Shown: positions 1 to 8,777 of the stretch, piece by piece
Layout of the letters: each line of letters opens with the position of its first letter
How positions within the stretch are numbered: the stretch's first letter is position 1
Assembly: GCA_023247055.1 (NCBI GenBank)
Contig: JAHFHF010000020.1
Span: 1 to 42,053, forward strand
DNA from: Candidatus Omnitrophota bacterium
GTDB taxonomy: Bacteria > Omnitrophota > Omnitrophia > Omnitrophales > Aquincolibacteriaceae
Reading direction: 5' to 3'
DNA length: 42,053 bases
Program-made: the position numbers and the translations under genes
The notes under the pieces: generated by a model
The model's database searches: none
Told to the model about the DNA's origin: nothing
The model's input: only the letters and a program-made list of their open reading frames with translations

Positions 1-170
1 GCGGCCGGGCCCTCATTTTTTTTCTCAAGGCTGCTGCGGCCAGCCCCGCAGATCCCTCAGTCTACCGCGGCTTGTTGAAATGCCTGTTGCCGGCCCGCAT
101 GCTTCGCAAACGCTATCTCGACTATTGCCGGCGCACTAAAACCCTGTCTTCACTTGTGCCTTACTACTAG
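1..170 (+). CDS. 3' end of an unidentified protein (partial, cut by window edge)
   Basis: An open frame (codons starting at base 3) enters from the left edge and stops at TAG 168-170, 8 bases before the next start codon. It gives about 55 C-terminal residues, ending LSSLVPYY, preceded by a basic stretch containing ARMLRKRYLDYCRRTK. The stop codon is part of the TAGGAGG ribosome binding site of the next gene, so it is probably the upstream member of the same polysaccharide operon. A basic amphipathic tail like this is common at the end of glycosyltransferases, but the fragment is too short to assign. No function is claimed. Confidence 0.6.
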   Translation, partial: GRALIFFLKAAAASPADPSVYRGLLKCLLPARMLRKRYLDYCRRTKTLSSLVPYY

Positions 171-178
171 GAGGCTTT

Positions 179-1141
179 ATGAAACTGAGCGTCTTACTGC
201 CGACTTTAAACCGTCCGGAGCATGTGCGGAACCTCTTGCACTCGCTGCTGCGGCAGACGCGCCTGCCGGAGGAAGTCATTGTCGTTGATCAAAGTCCGCA
301 CACCGAAACGGCCCGCGAGGTGGTGCGGGCCCGCAAAGCGGCGGCAAACCGGCCCATGCGCTTTGAATATGCCCGGCAGCAGGAAAAAAGCATCGTCAAG
401 GCCCGCAACCGGGGTGTGGCTTTGGCCAACGGCGAGATCCTGTGTTTTGTCGATGACGACATTGTTCTCTACGACGATTATTTTGAAAAAATCGAGCGTG
501 CTTTTGAGGGCGATCCGTCGATCGGCGGCGTCATGGGCAATGTGGTCCTGAGCGCAAAACTTTCCGGTTTGAAATGGAAAATCCGCCGGGCGTTTTTAAA
601 GTTTTTTCTGCTCAATGATTTTAAAGGCCGTATGACACCCTCCGGGTTCGGCTATCCCTTCTTCGACATTGATGACCGTGAAATTACAGAACGCGTTCCG
701 GTCGAACTTTTTTCCGGCTACAGCATGAATTTTAGGCGCGAGTTCTTACAGGACGAACCCTGCGACGAATGGTTTACCGGCTACAGCTTTCGCGAAGACG
801 TCGACTTAAGTTACCGCATTTCGCGCAAAACAAACTTATGGCTGATTCCGGACGCACGCTTCTGGCACCGCAATGCGCCGGCCAACCGTTTGGACGTGGA
901 GGCACTGACGAAAATGCAGGTGCGCAATTATTACTATGTTTTCCGCAAGCACAAGCACAAGAATTTTTTCTCCACCCTTCTATTTTTCTATTCCTTGGGC
1001 GGGCTGGTGCTGATGGATTTTCTGGAATGGCTGGCACAGCGGAACCATGAAAAATTTCTTAAACTTAAGGCCGGTGTTGGGGCCGCGCTGGCCTTGGCCC
1101 GGGAGCCGTATGCGAAAAATAAAAATTTTGCACATTATTAA
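179..1141 (+). CDS. GT2 family glycosyltransferase
   Basis: A 320-residue inverting glycosyltransferase of the GT-A fold, expected to add a sugar from a nucleotide-sugar donor to a lipid-linked repeat unit on the cytoplasmic membrane face. The N-terminus (SVLLPTLNRPEHV) and VIVVDQS strand are typical of GT2. A DDD metal/nucleotide motif sits at residues 92-94 and a putative catalytic-base ED at 206-207 within GYSFREDVDL. A C-terminal hydrophobic stretch (around 263-275, FFSTLLFFYSLGG) may peripherally anchor it. The start is supported by AGGAGG about 5 bases upstream. It is the first complete gene of a coupled polysaccharide operon; the next gene starts 32 bases inside it. Family is clear; donor and acceptor are not predictable. 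Confidence 0.9.
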   Translation: MKLSVLLPTLNRPEHVRNLLHSLLRQTRLPEEVIVVDQSPHTETAREVVRARKAAANRPMRFEYARQQEKSIVKARNRGVALANGEILCFVDDDIVLYDDYFEKIERAFEGDPSIGGVMGNVVLSAKLSGLKWKIRRAFLKFFLLNDFKGRMTPSGFGYPFFDIDDREITERVPVELFSGYSMNFRREFLQDEPCDEWFTGYSFREDVDLSYRISRKTNLWLIPDARFWHRNAPANRLDVEALTKMQVRNYYYVFRKHKHKNFFSTLLFFYSLGGLVLMDFLEWLAQRNHEKFLKLKAGVGAALALAREPYAKNKNFAHY

Positions 1142-2273
1142 AACGCTGAATTTGGGCGGTGCGGAAGCCAATCTGCTCAATCTGATCCAGGCCATGGATC
1201 CGGAGCGTTTTGAAAACCACGCGGCCTATTCGTTCGGGGGCGAAATGGAAGAACGTTTCCGCGCCAGTCCGGTGAAGTTGTTTAAATATGCGGACGGCAA
1301 TCATAAACTTAAAAGCCTGCACAGCGCGGCCATCATTGCACGGCTTGCAGCCTATATCAAAAAACAGCGCATCGATATCGTGCATACGCACAATTTCAAC
1401 GCGCACCTCTGGGGATTGGCCGCGGCCAAACTTGCGGGCGTGCAGGTCGTCGAACACGTGCATGACATGCGCTACATGCCTTTGGAAGAACTGCAGAAAC
1501 GCCGTGGCGTGCACGCGCAATTCCGTTTTATCCGCTTTTTCAAAAACAAGTCCGACTGTGTCCTGGTGCTGACCCGGCAAAATGAAACCTATTTGCTTGA
1601 AAACCATTTTTATCCGCCGGAAAAAATCCGCCAGGCGCGCAACGGCGTGCCGCTGCCGGAACCTGCCAAGATTGAGGAAACGCGTGCCGAGGCGCGTGAT
1701 GCCGCGCTGCACCGGTTGGGGATTGCCCCCTGGGCACGCGTGATCCTGACGCCGGCCCGCGTAGCGCCGGAAAAGAACATTGATTTGATTTTTGAAGTTG
1801 CTTCAACGGTCATGCGCGAGGTGCCGGAGGCCGTATTTGTGATTGCCGGCGATGGCCCGCTTTTGGAAGAATTTGAGAAAAAAGCAGCGGACAGGAAGTT
1901 TAAAGGCGGTGTGCGCTTGCCCGGATTTTTTTCCGATACGGCGTTTCTGATGGCCAGGGCCGACATTTTTTTTCTGCCGTCTTTTCTGGAGTTGCATTCT
2001 ATCGCCTTGCTCGAAGCCATGAGCATGAAAGTGCCGGCCGTTATTTCCGCCGGCGTGGGGTGCCATGAAGAATTCATCCGGAATTGGCACAACGGCGTTT
2101 TGCTGGACCCTTTTTCTTCGGAAGGCTGGGCCGGGGCGCTCGTGCGCCTGCTCAAAGAGGAATCGCTGCGCCGCAGCCTCGCTGAAAATGCTTTCCGCAC
2201 TTGTGTGGAACAATTCGATGTCCGGCAGGCGGCCGGAAAAATGGGGGAAGTCTATGCAGAACTCACACACTGA
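1110..2273 (+). CDS. GT4 family glycosyltransferase
   Basis: A 387-residue retaining glycosyltransferase with the GT-B fold. The N-terminal domain opens with KIKILHIIKTLNLGGAE, the glycine-rich acceptor-side loop of GT4 enzymes. The C-terminal domain has the sugar-nucleotide signature: VILTPARVAPEKN, then VFVIAGDGP, then an EX7E motif (ELHSIALLE). I place the start at ATG 1110 and not at the in-frame ATG 1047, because the family motif begins only four residues after the first methionine and the longer version adds an atypical Pro/Trp-rich leader. It overlaps the preceding gene by 32 bases and the following one by 20, implying translational coupling. Sugar specificity unknown. Confidence 0.9.
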   Translation: MRKIKILHIIKTLNLGGAEANLLNLIQAMDPERFENHAAYSFGGEMEERFRASPVKLFKYADGNHKLKSLHSAAIIARLAAYIKKQRIDIVHTHNFNAHLWGLAAAKLAGVQVVEHVHDMRYMPLEELQKRRGVHAQFRFIRFFKNKSDCVLVLTRQNETYLLENHFYPPEKIRQARNGVPLPEPAKIEETRAEARDAALHRLGIAPWARVILTPARVAPEKNIDLIFEVASTVMREVPEAVFVIAGDGPLLEEFEKKAADRKFKGGVRLPGFFSDTAFLMARADIFFLPSFLELHSIALLEAMSMKVPAVISAGVGCHEEFIRNWHNGVLLDPFSSEGWAGALVRLLKEESLRRSLAENAFRTCVEQFDVRQAAGKMGEVYAELTH

Positions 2274-3642
2274 AACCTTCAGGACCGGCGCGGCCGCATT
2301 CCTTGGCATGACCGCGGGGGCTGCGGTGATCTTATCGCTGCCTTTTGCTGAAAAAAATTTTATTTTTCTCGTTGGGGTCCCGTTTTTGTTCCTGGTCCTC
2401 GTCCTTGCCGTGGTCCGTATCGAGGCCGTGGTCCTGCTGCTGCTTTTTTCCCGGGCCTTGCTGGATCCTTTTCTGGAAGGCACGCGCATCATCGGGGGCG
2501 GGTTCGGGTTGGGCGCCTTGATCAACCTTTTTGTGATTGCGCTCACCGGCATTCTTTTTTTGCGCACGCTGCAATGGCCGGCCGTAGACGGGCTGCAAAA
2601 AAGCTGGTTCTTTTACCTGCTCTTTAATGCGGCTGCAGTCGTTCTGTCGCCGGTGCCGGTGCCAGCCGTAAAACTTTTTTTCAACCTTGTCACCTACGCC
2701 TGCATGGCGTTGCTGCCTTTCTTTTTGATCCGCAGCGCCTCCGGCGTGCGTTTCTGGCTCAAGGCCCTGCTAGGGTCCTCGCTGCTGCCGGTGCTGGCAG
2801 CCCATGCCGATTGGGCCCGCGGCGGTATTTATTTTGAAGATGCCGGCCAGCGTATTCTCGGCAGCTTTACGCACCCGAACATTCTGGCATTTTACCTTGT
2901 GCTGGTGCTCGCCCAGGTTTTCTTGATTTTAAAAACGCCGTCTTTTCAACTGAGCCGCTTGCAGCGAAACCTGCTGTGGCTTTATTTGGCGGACCTGATT
3001 CTTTTGCTTGTGGCCACGAAGAGCCGCAATGCCTGGATCGCCTGCTGGCTTTTCTTTTTGGTCTATGGTTTGTTAAAAGACCGCCGCCTGCTGCTGGCCT
3101 GCATCGCGGTGCCGCCTTTTCTGCTGCTGCTGCCCGACGTGCGTGACCGGATCAAAGACTTGTGCTATGGGACCGGCAGCGATTCCGCCAGCCGGCTCAA
3201 TTCGTTTGCCTGGCGCCTGAAGTTGTGGAAAGCAGGCTTTGAAGCCGCCTTGCGGGAAAACTTTCTTTTTGGACACGGGCTGGGTTCCTTGAAAATTCTT
3301 TCGACCCGGTTTTTTATCTCCGATGCTGGAGTGGGGGCCCACAATGTCTACCTGGAAATTTTATTTGAAACCGGCCTGGCTGGATTTACGGCGTTTCTGG
3401 CTATTTTTGCAAGTTCTGGTGCAAAGCTTTTTGCGGCTTTCAAAAAGACGGCCTTGGGCCCCTGGTCTGCGGTCTATGCCGCGGCCCTGGCCTATCTGGC
3501 CAGTTATCTGTTCGCCTGCGCAGGCGACAATATGCTCTATTACCTCAGCTTCAATTGGTATTGCTGGTTTTTTCTGGGCGTGATGCTGTGTGCCGTGAGG
3601 GTCAGCCATGACGAAAGTCTCCGTCATCATTCCGTCGTTTAA
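2254..3642 (+). CDS. O-antigen ligase/polymerase-like membrane protein
   Basis: A 462-residue polytopic membrane protein with around ten to twelve hydrophobic segments and a large extracytoplasmic loop between the later helices. The loop-flanking segment has the layout of Wzy/WaaL proteins: a FLFGHGLGS stretch followed by GVGAHNVYLEILFETGLAG, corresponding to the conserved H-N-x-x-L-x-x-x-x-E-x-G-L pattern of the O-antigen ligase family. Such proteins polymerise or transfer lipid-linked oligosaccharide at the outer face of the inner membrane. The start at 2254 follows GGGGGAAG by a short spacer; longer in-frame starts would lie deep inside the previous gene. It overlaps its neighbours by 20 and 35 bases. 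Ligase versus polymerase cannot be separated from sequence alone. Confidence 0.82.
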   Translation: MQNSHTETFRTGAAAFLGMTAGAAVILSLPFAEKNFIFLVGVPFLFLVLVLAVVRIEAVVLLLLFSRALLDPFLEGTRIIGGGFGLGALINLFVIALTGILFLRTLQWPAVDGLQKSWFFYLLFNAAAVVLSPVPVPAVKLFFNLVTYACMALLPFFLIRSASGVRFWLKALLGSSLLPVLAAHADWARGGIYFEDAGQRILGSFTHPNILAFYLVLVLAQVFLILKTPSFQLSRLQRNLLWLYLADLILLLVATKSRNAWIACWLFFLVYGLLKDRRLLLACIAVPPFLLLLPDVRDRIKDLCYGTGSDSASRLNSFAWRLKLWKAGFEAALRENFLFGHGLGSLKILSTRFFISDAGVGAHNVYLEILFETGLAGFTAFLAIFASSGAKLFAAFKKTALGPWSAVYAAALAYLASYLFACAGDNMLYYLSFNWYCWFFLGVMLCAVRVSHDESLRHHSVV

Positions 3643-4504
3643 TTCATACGCGACCGTGAACAAGACGCTGGACGCGGTCTATGCCCAGACCCGCCCCGAT
3701 TATCTCTCTGAAGTCATTGTCGTCGACTCATCCGAAGATGCGCGCGTGCAGACGCTGTTTTGGCCGTATGTGCGCCGGGGCATGAAACAAATTTCGGCAG
3801 GAGTGCGCGTCATTCCAGCCGCGGCACGGAACCTGGGTGCCCGCATGGCCGAGGGCGACCTGCTGGCCTTTATTGACTCTGACGCTTATCCCACAGCCGA
3901 TTGGCTCGAACGTATCGTCGCAGCCTTTGAAGACGGTTGCCGTGCCGGCGGCGGCTCCATCCTGCTGCCCGAATTTCAAAAATTAAGATCCGTGCCGGCG
4001 GCGCAATTTTACCTGCAGTTCAATGAATTTATGGAAACAGGCCCGCGGCGTCAAAAAGACTTTGTGCCATCCTGCAATCTTTTCTGCGAGCGTCATCTTT
4101 TTTACGAGGCCGGCGGCTTTCCGATGCTGCGCGCGTCCGAAGACGTCCTCTTTGGCCTGGAAGTCAGCCGCCGGGTTCCGTTTTGGTTTGTGCCGGACGC
4201 CAAGGTCTTTCACATTTTCCGCGAGTCGTTGAAAGATTATTGGGACAATCAGAAACTTCTGGGCCGTTATGCCCTGGTGTACCGGCGCCGCGGCCTGCCG
4301 CGCCGTTTTTACTATCACGGCTTGTGGCCGCTGGTTCTTTTACCGCTTTTTGTCCTGGTCAAACTTGGGCGGATCAGCGGCCGCATTTTCAGCAGCAGTC
4401 CGCGCCGGTTTTTGAATTACCTGCGGGTCTTTCCGGTTTTTACTTTGGGCCTTTGGGCTTGGAGCCTGGGGTTTGTCCAGGGGGTCTTCAGCCATGAAAA
4501 TTAA
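3608..4504 (+). CDS. GT2 family glycosyltransferase
   Basis: A 298-residue GT2 enzyme. It starts with KVSVIIPSFNSYATV, has VIVVDSS, then a DSD metal-binding triad at residues 90-92 (LLAFIDSDAYP), and a SEDVLFGLEVSRRV segment supplying the probable catalytic acid/base. Two hydrophobic stretches near the C-terminus (LWPLVLLPLFVLVKLG and FPVFTLGLWAWSLGFV) suggest membrane association, as in other polyprenyl-linked sugar transferases. The gene overlaps the upstream membrane protein by 35 bases, the longest overlap in the operon, and the next gene by 11. Acceptor and donor unknown. Confidence 0.88.
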   Translation: MTKVSVIIPSFNSYATVNKTLDAVYAQTRPDYLSEVIVVDSSEDARVQTLFWPYVRRGMKQISAGVRVIPAAARNLGARMAEGDLLAFIDSDAYPTADWLERIVAAFEDGCRAGGGSILLPEFQKLRSVPAAQFYLQFNEFMETGPRRQKDFVPSCNLFCERHLFYEAGGFPMLRASEDVLFGLEVSRRVPFWFVPDAKVFHIFRESLKDYWDNQKLLGRYALVYRRRGLPRRFYYHGLWPLVLLPLFVLVKLGRISGRIFSSSPRRFLNYLRVFPVFTLGLWAWSLGFVQGVFSHEN

Positions 4505-6557
4505 CGTGCTGGCCGCGCTGATTTTTTTGACACAGTCCGTAACGCTTCAGGCACAGCCGTGGCCATGGGAGTTTGCGGGCTGGTACGGCGGAGGGTATTA
4601 CCCGGATGTGGCTTTCGATCCTCAAGTGCCGGGGCGCGTTTATCTAGCGTCCGATGTGGCCGGATTGTGGCGCAGCGATGATGCGGGAGAAACCTGGCGC
4701 TTTGCGACGCAAGGCTTGGACAATTTAAATGTGGCCGTGCTGGCCGCAGTGGATTCAAACCTCGTCTATGCCGGTACGGCGGATGGCCTTTTTGTCTCAC
4801 GAAACGCAGGAGAGTCCTGGCAGGCCTGTGCATTCCCGGACGGTAAGATCCAGTTTGCTTCCGCGCATCAAACCGGCGCGATTGCCATCGATGAAAAGAG
4901 TCCGCGCAAAGTCTGCGTCGGCACGTCCAAGGGCGCTGTTTTTTGTTCGCGCTCAGCCGGTGAAAGCTGGAAGGTCCTGGGCAGCCCTTTCAACAAAGTT
5001 CCGGTTACAGCGCTGTATTTCAGCCCGAACCAGCAGCTTTTTGCAGCCACGCCGCAGGGGCTCGCGCGCTATTCTTTTCGCAGGCAGCGCTGGAAAATTT
5101 TGAAAAATGCGCCGGCCCCGGCTGCCGGCCTGTTTATTTTAAAGCAGCCGGAGCGCACTGTTTTTGCGGCTAGTAAAAATTTTCTGCAAAAATCCGGGGA
5201 CGGAGGCGGCCACTGGCAAACCCCCGCGGCGCTGCCGGTCCCTGAAGGGGGACGCATCACCCGGTTTTCAGGCCAAGAACTATCCGGCGGAGGCGTCCGG
5301 CTCGTGGCTATCTGGCAGAAAGACTGGGATGGCGGGGTTTTAATGAGTGAAGATTTGGGCGAAACCTGGAAAGCCCTGGACCAGAATTTTAGTCCGGATG
5401 CGGCCGCCAATCCCACGCGCGTTTGGGCGCGCTCCGGCGGCAAAACAGCCTCCGTCAAAACCGATCCGCACAATGACCGCGTGCTTTTCCGCACCGACTG
5501 GTGGGGCGTCTGGCGCAGCGACGACGGCGGCGAAAGCTGGCAGGAAAAAATCAAAGGCGCGCCCAATACCGTCGGTTCTGACATGGTGGTGGATAGCCAA
5601 GGGCGGTTGTATGTTGCCACGATGGACAATGGCCTTTTACGCAGTGAGGACGGCGGCAAAAGTTACCGTGCCGTGCTTCCGGCAGGAGGGTACCGCAAAG
5701 AACTGCATGGCCACATTTGGCGGGTTGCGGTCTGGGGCGAGCAATCCCAGAAAATTTTAGCAGCGTCGTCACCTTGGTCGGACCCCGTCAATCAACTGCA
5801 GTTGAGCGAAAATGCGGGACAAAGTTTTATGCCGGTGCGCGAAGTGTTTTGGCTCAAACGGCCCCGCGTCAACACCCTGTGGCATGAAGGTTATCCGCGG
5901 GCCTTGGCTTATGACGCCGGCGCCGGCACGTTTTATGCGGGTATCGACGGGGATGATGGCGGCGGACTTTTTATTTCACGCGACGGCGCAAAAAGCTGGA
6001 AACCGGCGCCGTCGCAGCCCGGCTCGCGCAGAATTTATCGAGGGCTGGCGTTTGATCCCGGCGATTCCAACCGGCTCTTTTGGGGAGCCAGCGGCCCTGC
6101 CGGCGGCGTTTACCTTTCAGAAAACGGCGGGACCAGCTGGAAACATGTCTTGAAAGAACTGGGCTGGGTCTTTGATTTGTCGGCGGCTCCGGACGGGACG
6201 GTTTATGCCGCCGGCGATGCCGGCGGTCCCGTGATTTATATCTCGCGCAACCGTGGGGAGCAATGGGAACTGCTGAAACGGTTTCCGGCCAAAGGCGCGG
6301 CCGCAGCGCTGGCCGTGCATCCGCAGGATTCTTCCCAAGTCGCCGTGAGTACCATGGTATGGGACCGCTATGCCGGCGGAAAAATTTTTCTGACCCGTGA
6401 CCGTGGACAGAGTTGGGAAGAAATCACCGGCGATTTGCCAAACGGTCCCGGCGCAGCGGCCCTGCTGTTTGATCCTGCCAAGGGCTATTTGTATATGAGC
6501 CGTTATGCCGGGTCTGTTTACCGCACGCGGTTTTCAGCGGCCAAGGAGAGCCCATGA
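4494..6557 (+). CDS. secreted Asp-box (BNR/sialidase-like) beta-propeller protein
   Basis: A 687-residue protein with an apparent signal peptide (MKINVLAALIFLTQSVTLQA) and about twelve Asp-box turns (S/T-x-D-x-G-x-S/T-W type). Clear examples are SDDAGETW (61-68), SRNAGESW, SRSAGESW, SEDLGETW, SDDGGESW, SEDGGKSY, SENAGQSF, SENGGTSW and TRDRGQSW. The spacing fits one or two large beta-propellers, as in two-domain xyloglucanases, sortilin-type proteins and sialidases. I see no sialidase-type RIP arginine motif, so a glycan-binding or glycoside-hydrolase role is possible but unproven. ATG 4494 is chosen over 4473 because it begins the signal peptide directly. It is embedded in the polysaccharide operon (overlaps of 11 and 4 bases), suggesting it acts on the exported polymer. 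Confidence 0.8.
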   Translation: MKINVLAALIFLTQSVTLQAQPWPWEFAGWYGGGYYPDVAFDPQVPGRVYLASDVAGLWRSDDAGETWRFATQGLDNLNVAVLAAVDSNLVYAGTADGLFVSRNAGESWQACAFPDGKIQFASAHQTGAIAIDEKSPRKVCVGTSKGAVFCSRSAGESWKVLGSPFNKVPVTALYFSPNQQLFAATPQGLARYSFRRQRWKILKNAPAPAAGLFILKQPERTVFAASKNFLQKSGDGGGHWQTPAALPVPEGGRITRFSGQELSGGGVRLVAIWQKDWDGGVLMSEDLGETWKALDQNFSPDAAANPTRVWARSGGKTASVKTDPHNDRVLFRTDWWGVWRSDDGGESWQEKIKGAPNTVGSDMVVDSQGRLYVATMDNGLLRSEDGGKSYRAVLPAGGYRKELHGHIWRVAVWGEQSQKILAASSPWSDPVNQLQLSENAGQSFMPVREVFWLKRPRVNTLWHEGYPRALAYDAGAGTFYAGIDGDDGGGLFISRDGAKSWKPAPSQPGSRRIYRGLAFDPGDSNRLFWGASGPAGGVYLSENGGTSWKHVLKELGWVFDLSAAPDGTVYAAGDAGGPVIYISRNRGEQWELLKRFPAKGAAAALAVHPQDSSQVAVSTMVWDRYAGGKIFLTRDRGQSWEEITGDLPNGPGAAALLFDPAKGYLYMSRYAGSVYRTRFSAAKESP

Positions 6558-7324
6558 CCGTCAAAAACAACATTTGTCATGTGCTTGTGGATGCGGTGTC
6601 GCTGCCGGAAGCGGTTGCGGCCGTAGACCACCTGGTCAGCCGCCGTGAACCTTCCTATGTGGTAACGCCCAATGCGGACCATATCGTCCAATGGCAGGAG
6701 GATGCGGAGTTCCGGGATTGTTATGCGGACGCGGCGCTGGTCCTTCCTGACGGCATGCCGCTGGTTTGGGCCGGAAAATTTTTGGGCCAGCCTTTTAAGG
6801 AGCGTGTGGCCGGTTCCGACCTTTTTTTTGAGGCTTGTGCGCTGGCCGCACAGAAAAATTACCGTGTTTTTCTTTTGGGAGGGAAAAAAGGCGCGGCGGA
6901 AGAGGCCGCCCTGCGTTTGAAAACCCGCTTTCCGGGCCTGACGATCGCAGGCACTTACTGTCCGCCGATGGGGTTTGAAAAAGACGCGCGTGAGAATGCC
7001 AAAGTGCTGGAAGCCGTCCGGGCCGCCCGGCCTGACATTTTGCTCGTAGGCTTGGGCGCGCCCAAACAGGAAAAATGGATCCGCCGGCATTACCGGCAGT
7101 TGGAAGTTCCCGTCAGCCTGGCCGTGGGGGCGGGCATTGATTTTGCCGCGGGCGCGGTCAAACGCGCGCCGGCTTGGATGCAAAAGACCGGTTTGGAGTG
7201 GCTGTGGCGGCTGTGTCTTGAGCCGGCTCGGTTGTGGAAGCGCTATTTGGTACGGGACATGCAATTTTTCTGGCTGGCGCTCCGGCAAAAAATCGAGGAA
7301 AGAAATCATGGAATGCAAACTTGA
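6554..7324 (+). CDS. WecG/TagA/CpsF family (GT26) glycosyltransferase
   Basis: A 256-residue GT26 enzyme. Family hallmarks are the VTPNADHIV strand (37-45), LPDGMPLVW (about 64-72) with the conserved aspartate, ERVAGSDLF, VGLGAPKQEKW and the C-terminal VGAGIDFAAGAVKRAPAW followed by a GLEWLWRL tail. The tail is the membrane-interacting appendage of TagA-like enzymes, which transfer N-acetylmannosamine-type sugars to an undecaprenyl-diphosphate-linked sugar. The start ATG overlaps the previous stop (ATGA). Immediately downstream is the initiating phosphosugar transferase, so this enzyme plausibly adds the second sugar. The exact sugar is inference. Confidence 0.93.
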   Translation: MTVKNNICHVLVDAVSLPEAVAAVDHLVSRREPSYVVTPNADHIVQWQEDAEFRDCYADAALVLPDGMPLVWAGKFLGQPFKERVAGSDLFFEACALAAQKNYRVFLLGGKKGAAEEAALRLKTRFPGLTIAGTYCPPMGFEKDARENAKVLEAVRAARPDILLVGLGAPKQEKWIRRHYRQLEVPVSLAVGAGIDFAAGAVKRAPAWMQKTGLEWLWRLCLEPARLWKRYLVRDMQFFWLALRQKIEERNHGMQT

Positions 7325-8777
7325 AGAAAAAGAAATCGGCATTTTTAACGCCGGCGATTTTGCCCTGCGGAATTTCCTCATGGTGCTGGACCTGGGCTTG
7401 GTCGTCGCTGCTTTTTTTGCCGGTCACGCCTTGCGGGACCGCATCGGCCTTTTTTACGGACCGGATGTTGTCCGCGAAATCTATCCGCTGCAGCATTATC
7501 TAAGGCTGATTCCGTTTCTTTTGGGAGCATGGGCCGCGGCCCTGATTTTTGCGCGCTGCTACCGTTCGCTCCGCTCCTTGACCCTGACCGATGTGACTGT
7601 GGATATTGTCAAAGCATGGATCTTGGCCGCTTTCTTTTTTTCGGGGATGGCCTATTTATGGAAACTGGAATACGTCAGCCGTTCTTTTGTTTCGCTGGCC
7701 TTTCTGCTGGCTGCTTTTTTTCTCGTGCTGGAGCGCATCCTTTTGATCAGCCTGCTGCGGTTTTATCAAAAAAAAGGCCATAACTGCCATTATATCCTTT
7801 TAGTCGGGACCAGCGCGCGTGCCCAGGCGTTTATAGACCTCGTGGCACGGCATCCGGAATGGGGGCTGTGCATCGTCGGTCTCATCGACCAATATCCCCA
7901 GATGGCCGGCCGCCGCGTTCGCGGACACGAAGTCATCGGTGCGCTGGCCGACATTCCTGACATTCTCAAAAAATGCGTCGTCGACGAAGTGATTTTTATC
8001 GTACCCCGCGGCTGGCTGGATCTGATTCAAGAACCGATCCTGTATTGCGAAGATCTGGGCAAGCGTGTCAGCGTTTCGGTTGACTACTTCAACATTAAAA
8101 AATTCGTCAAAGTGACCCAGCGTGAACTTTCGCGTTTCCATCTTTTAACTTTTGAGACCACGCCCACGCAACTCGGGCAGCTGTTTATTAAAAGACTTTT
8201 GGATATTCTTCTTGCCTGCGCCGCGCTGTTTATCCTCGCACCGGTTTTTCTGCTGACGGCAATCCTGATTAAGATCTCGTCCCCGGGCCCTGTTTTCTTT
8301 GTGCAGGAACGCTCGAGTCTGAACGGCCGCCGGTTCAAACTTTTTAAATTCCGCACCATGGTCCAGGATGCCGAGGCCAAGCTGGCCGCTTTACGGACGC
8401 AGAATGAAATGAAAGGGCCGGCGTTCAAAATGGAAAATGACCCGCGTGTGACGCCGCTTGGCAAATGGCTGCGCAAATTCAGCGTTGACGAATTGCCTCA
8501 GCTTTTCAATGTTCTCAACGGCGACATGAGTTTTGTCGGGCCGCGGCCGCCGATTCCCGCGGAAGTGGAAAAATATGAGCCCTGGCACCGGCGGCGGTTG
8601 TCCATGCGCCCCGGGCTGACCTGCCTCTGGCAGGTGGAAGGCCGCAATAAAATCGTCGATTTCGACACCTGGATGAAATTGGACCTCGAGTATATCGATC
8701 ATTGGTCCCTGCGATTGGATTTGTTCCTTTTTTTAAAAACGATTCCGGTCGTCTTGCTGGGTTCGGGTGCTAAATGA
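7308..8777 (+). CDS. undecaprenyl-phosphate sugar phosphotransferase (exopolysaccharide initiating enzyme)
   Basis: A 489-residue polyisoprenyl-phosphate hexose-1-phosphate transferase, the enzyme that starts repeat-unit assembly at the inner membrane. The N-terminal third has four predicted membrane helices, followed by a Rossmann-like CoA-binding-type domain (YILLVGTSARAQAFI to DEVIFIVPRGW). The catalytic bacterial sugar transferase domain starts at KRLLDILLACAALF and contains SSPGPVFFVQERSSLNGR, FKLFKFRTM, KWLRKFSVDELPQLFNVLNG and MSFVGPRPP, all signature blocks of the WbaP/CpsE-type family. ATG 7308 follows GAGGAAAG and is preferred over an in-frame ATG 57 codons earlier inside the previous gene. 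It overlaps the upstream gene by 17 bases and the downstream gene by 4. Confidence 0.93.
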   Translation: MECKLEEKEIGIFNAGDFALRNFLMVLDLGLVVAAFFAGHALRDRIGLFYGPDVVREIYPLQHYLRLIPFLLGAWAAALIFARCYRSLRSLTLTDVTVDIVKAWILAAFFFSGMAYLWKLEYVSRSFVSLAFLLAAFFLVLERILLISLLRFYQKKGHNCHYILLVGTSARAQAFIDLVARHPEWGLCIVGLIDQYPQMAGRRVRGHEVIGALADIPDILKKCVVDEVIFIVPRGWLDLIQEPILYCEDLGKRVSVSVDYFNIKKFVKVTQRELSRFHLLTFETTPTQLGQLFIKRLLDILLACAALFILAPVFLLTAILIKISSPGPVFFVQERSSLNGRRFKLFKFRTMVQDAEAKLAALRTQNEMKGPAFKMENDPRVTPLGKWLRKFSVDELPQLFNVLNGDMSFVGPRPPIPAEVEKYEPWHRRRLSMRPGLTCLWQVEGRNKIVDFDTWMKLDLEYIDHWSLRLDLFLFLKTIPVVLLGSGAK

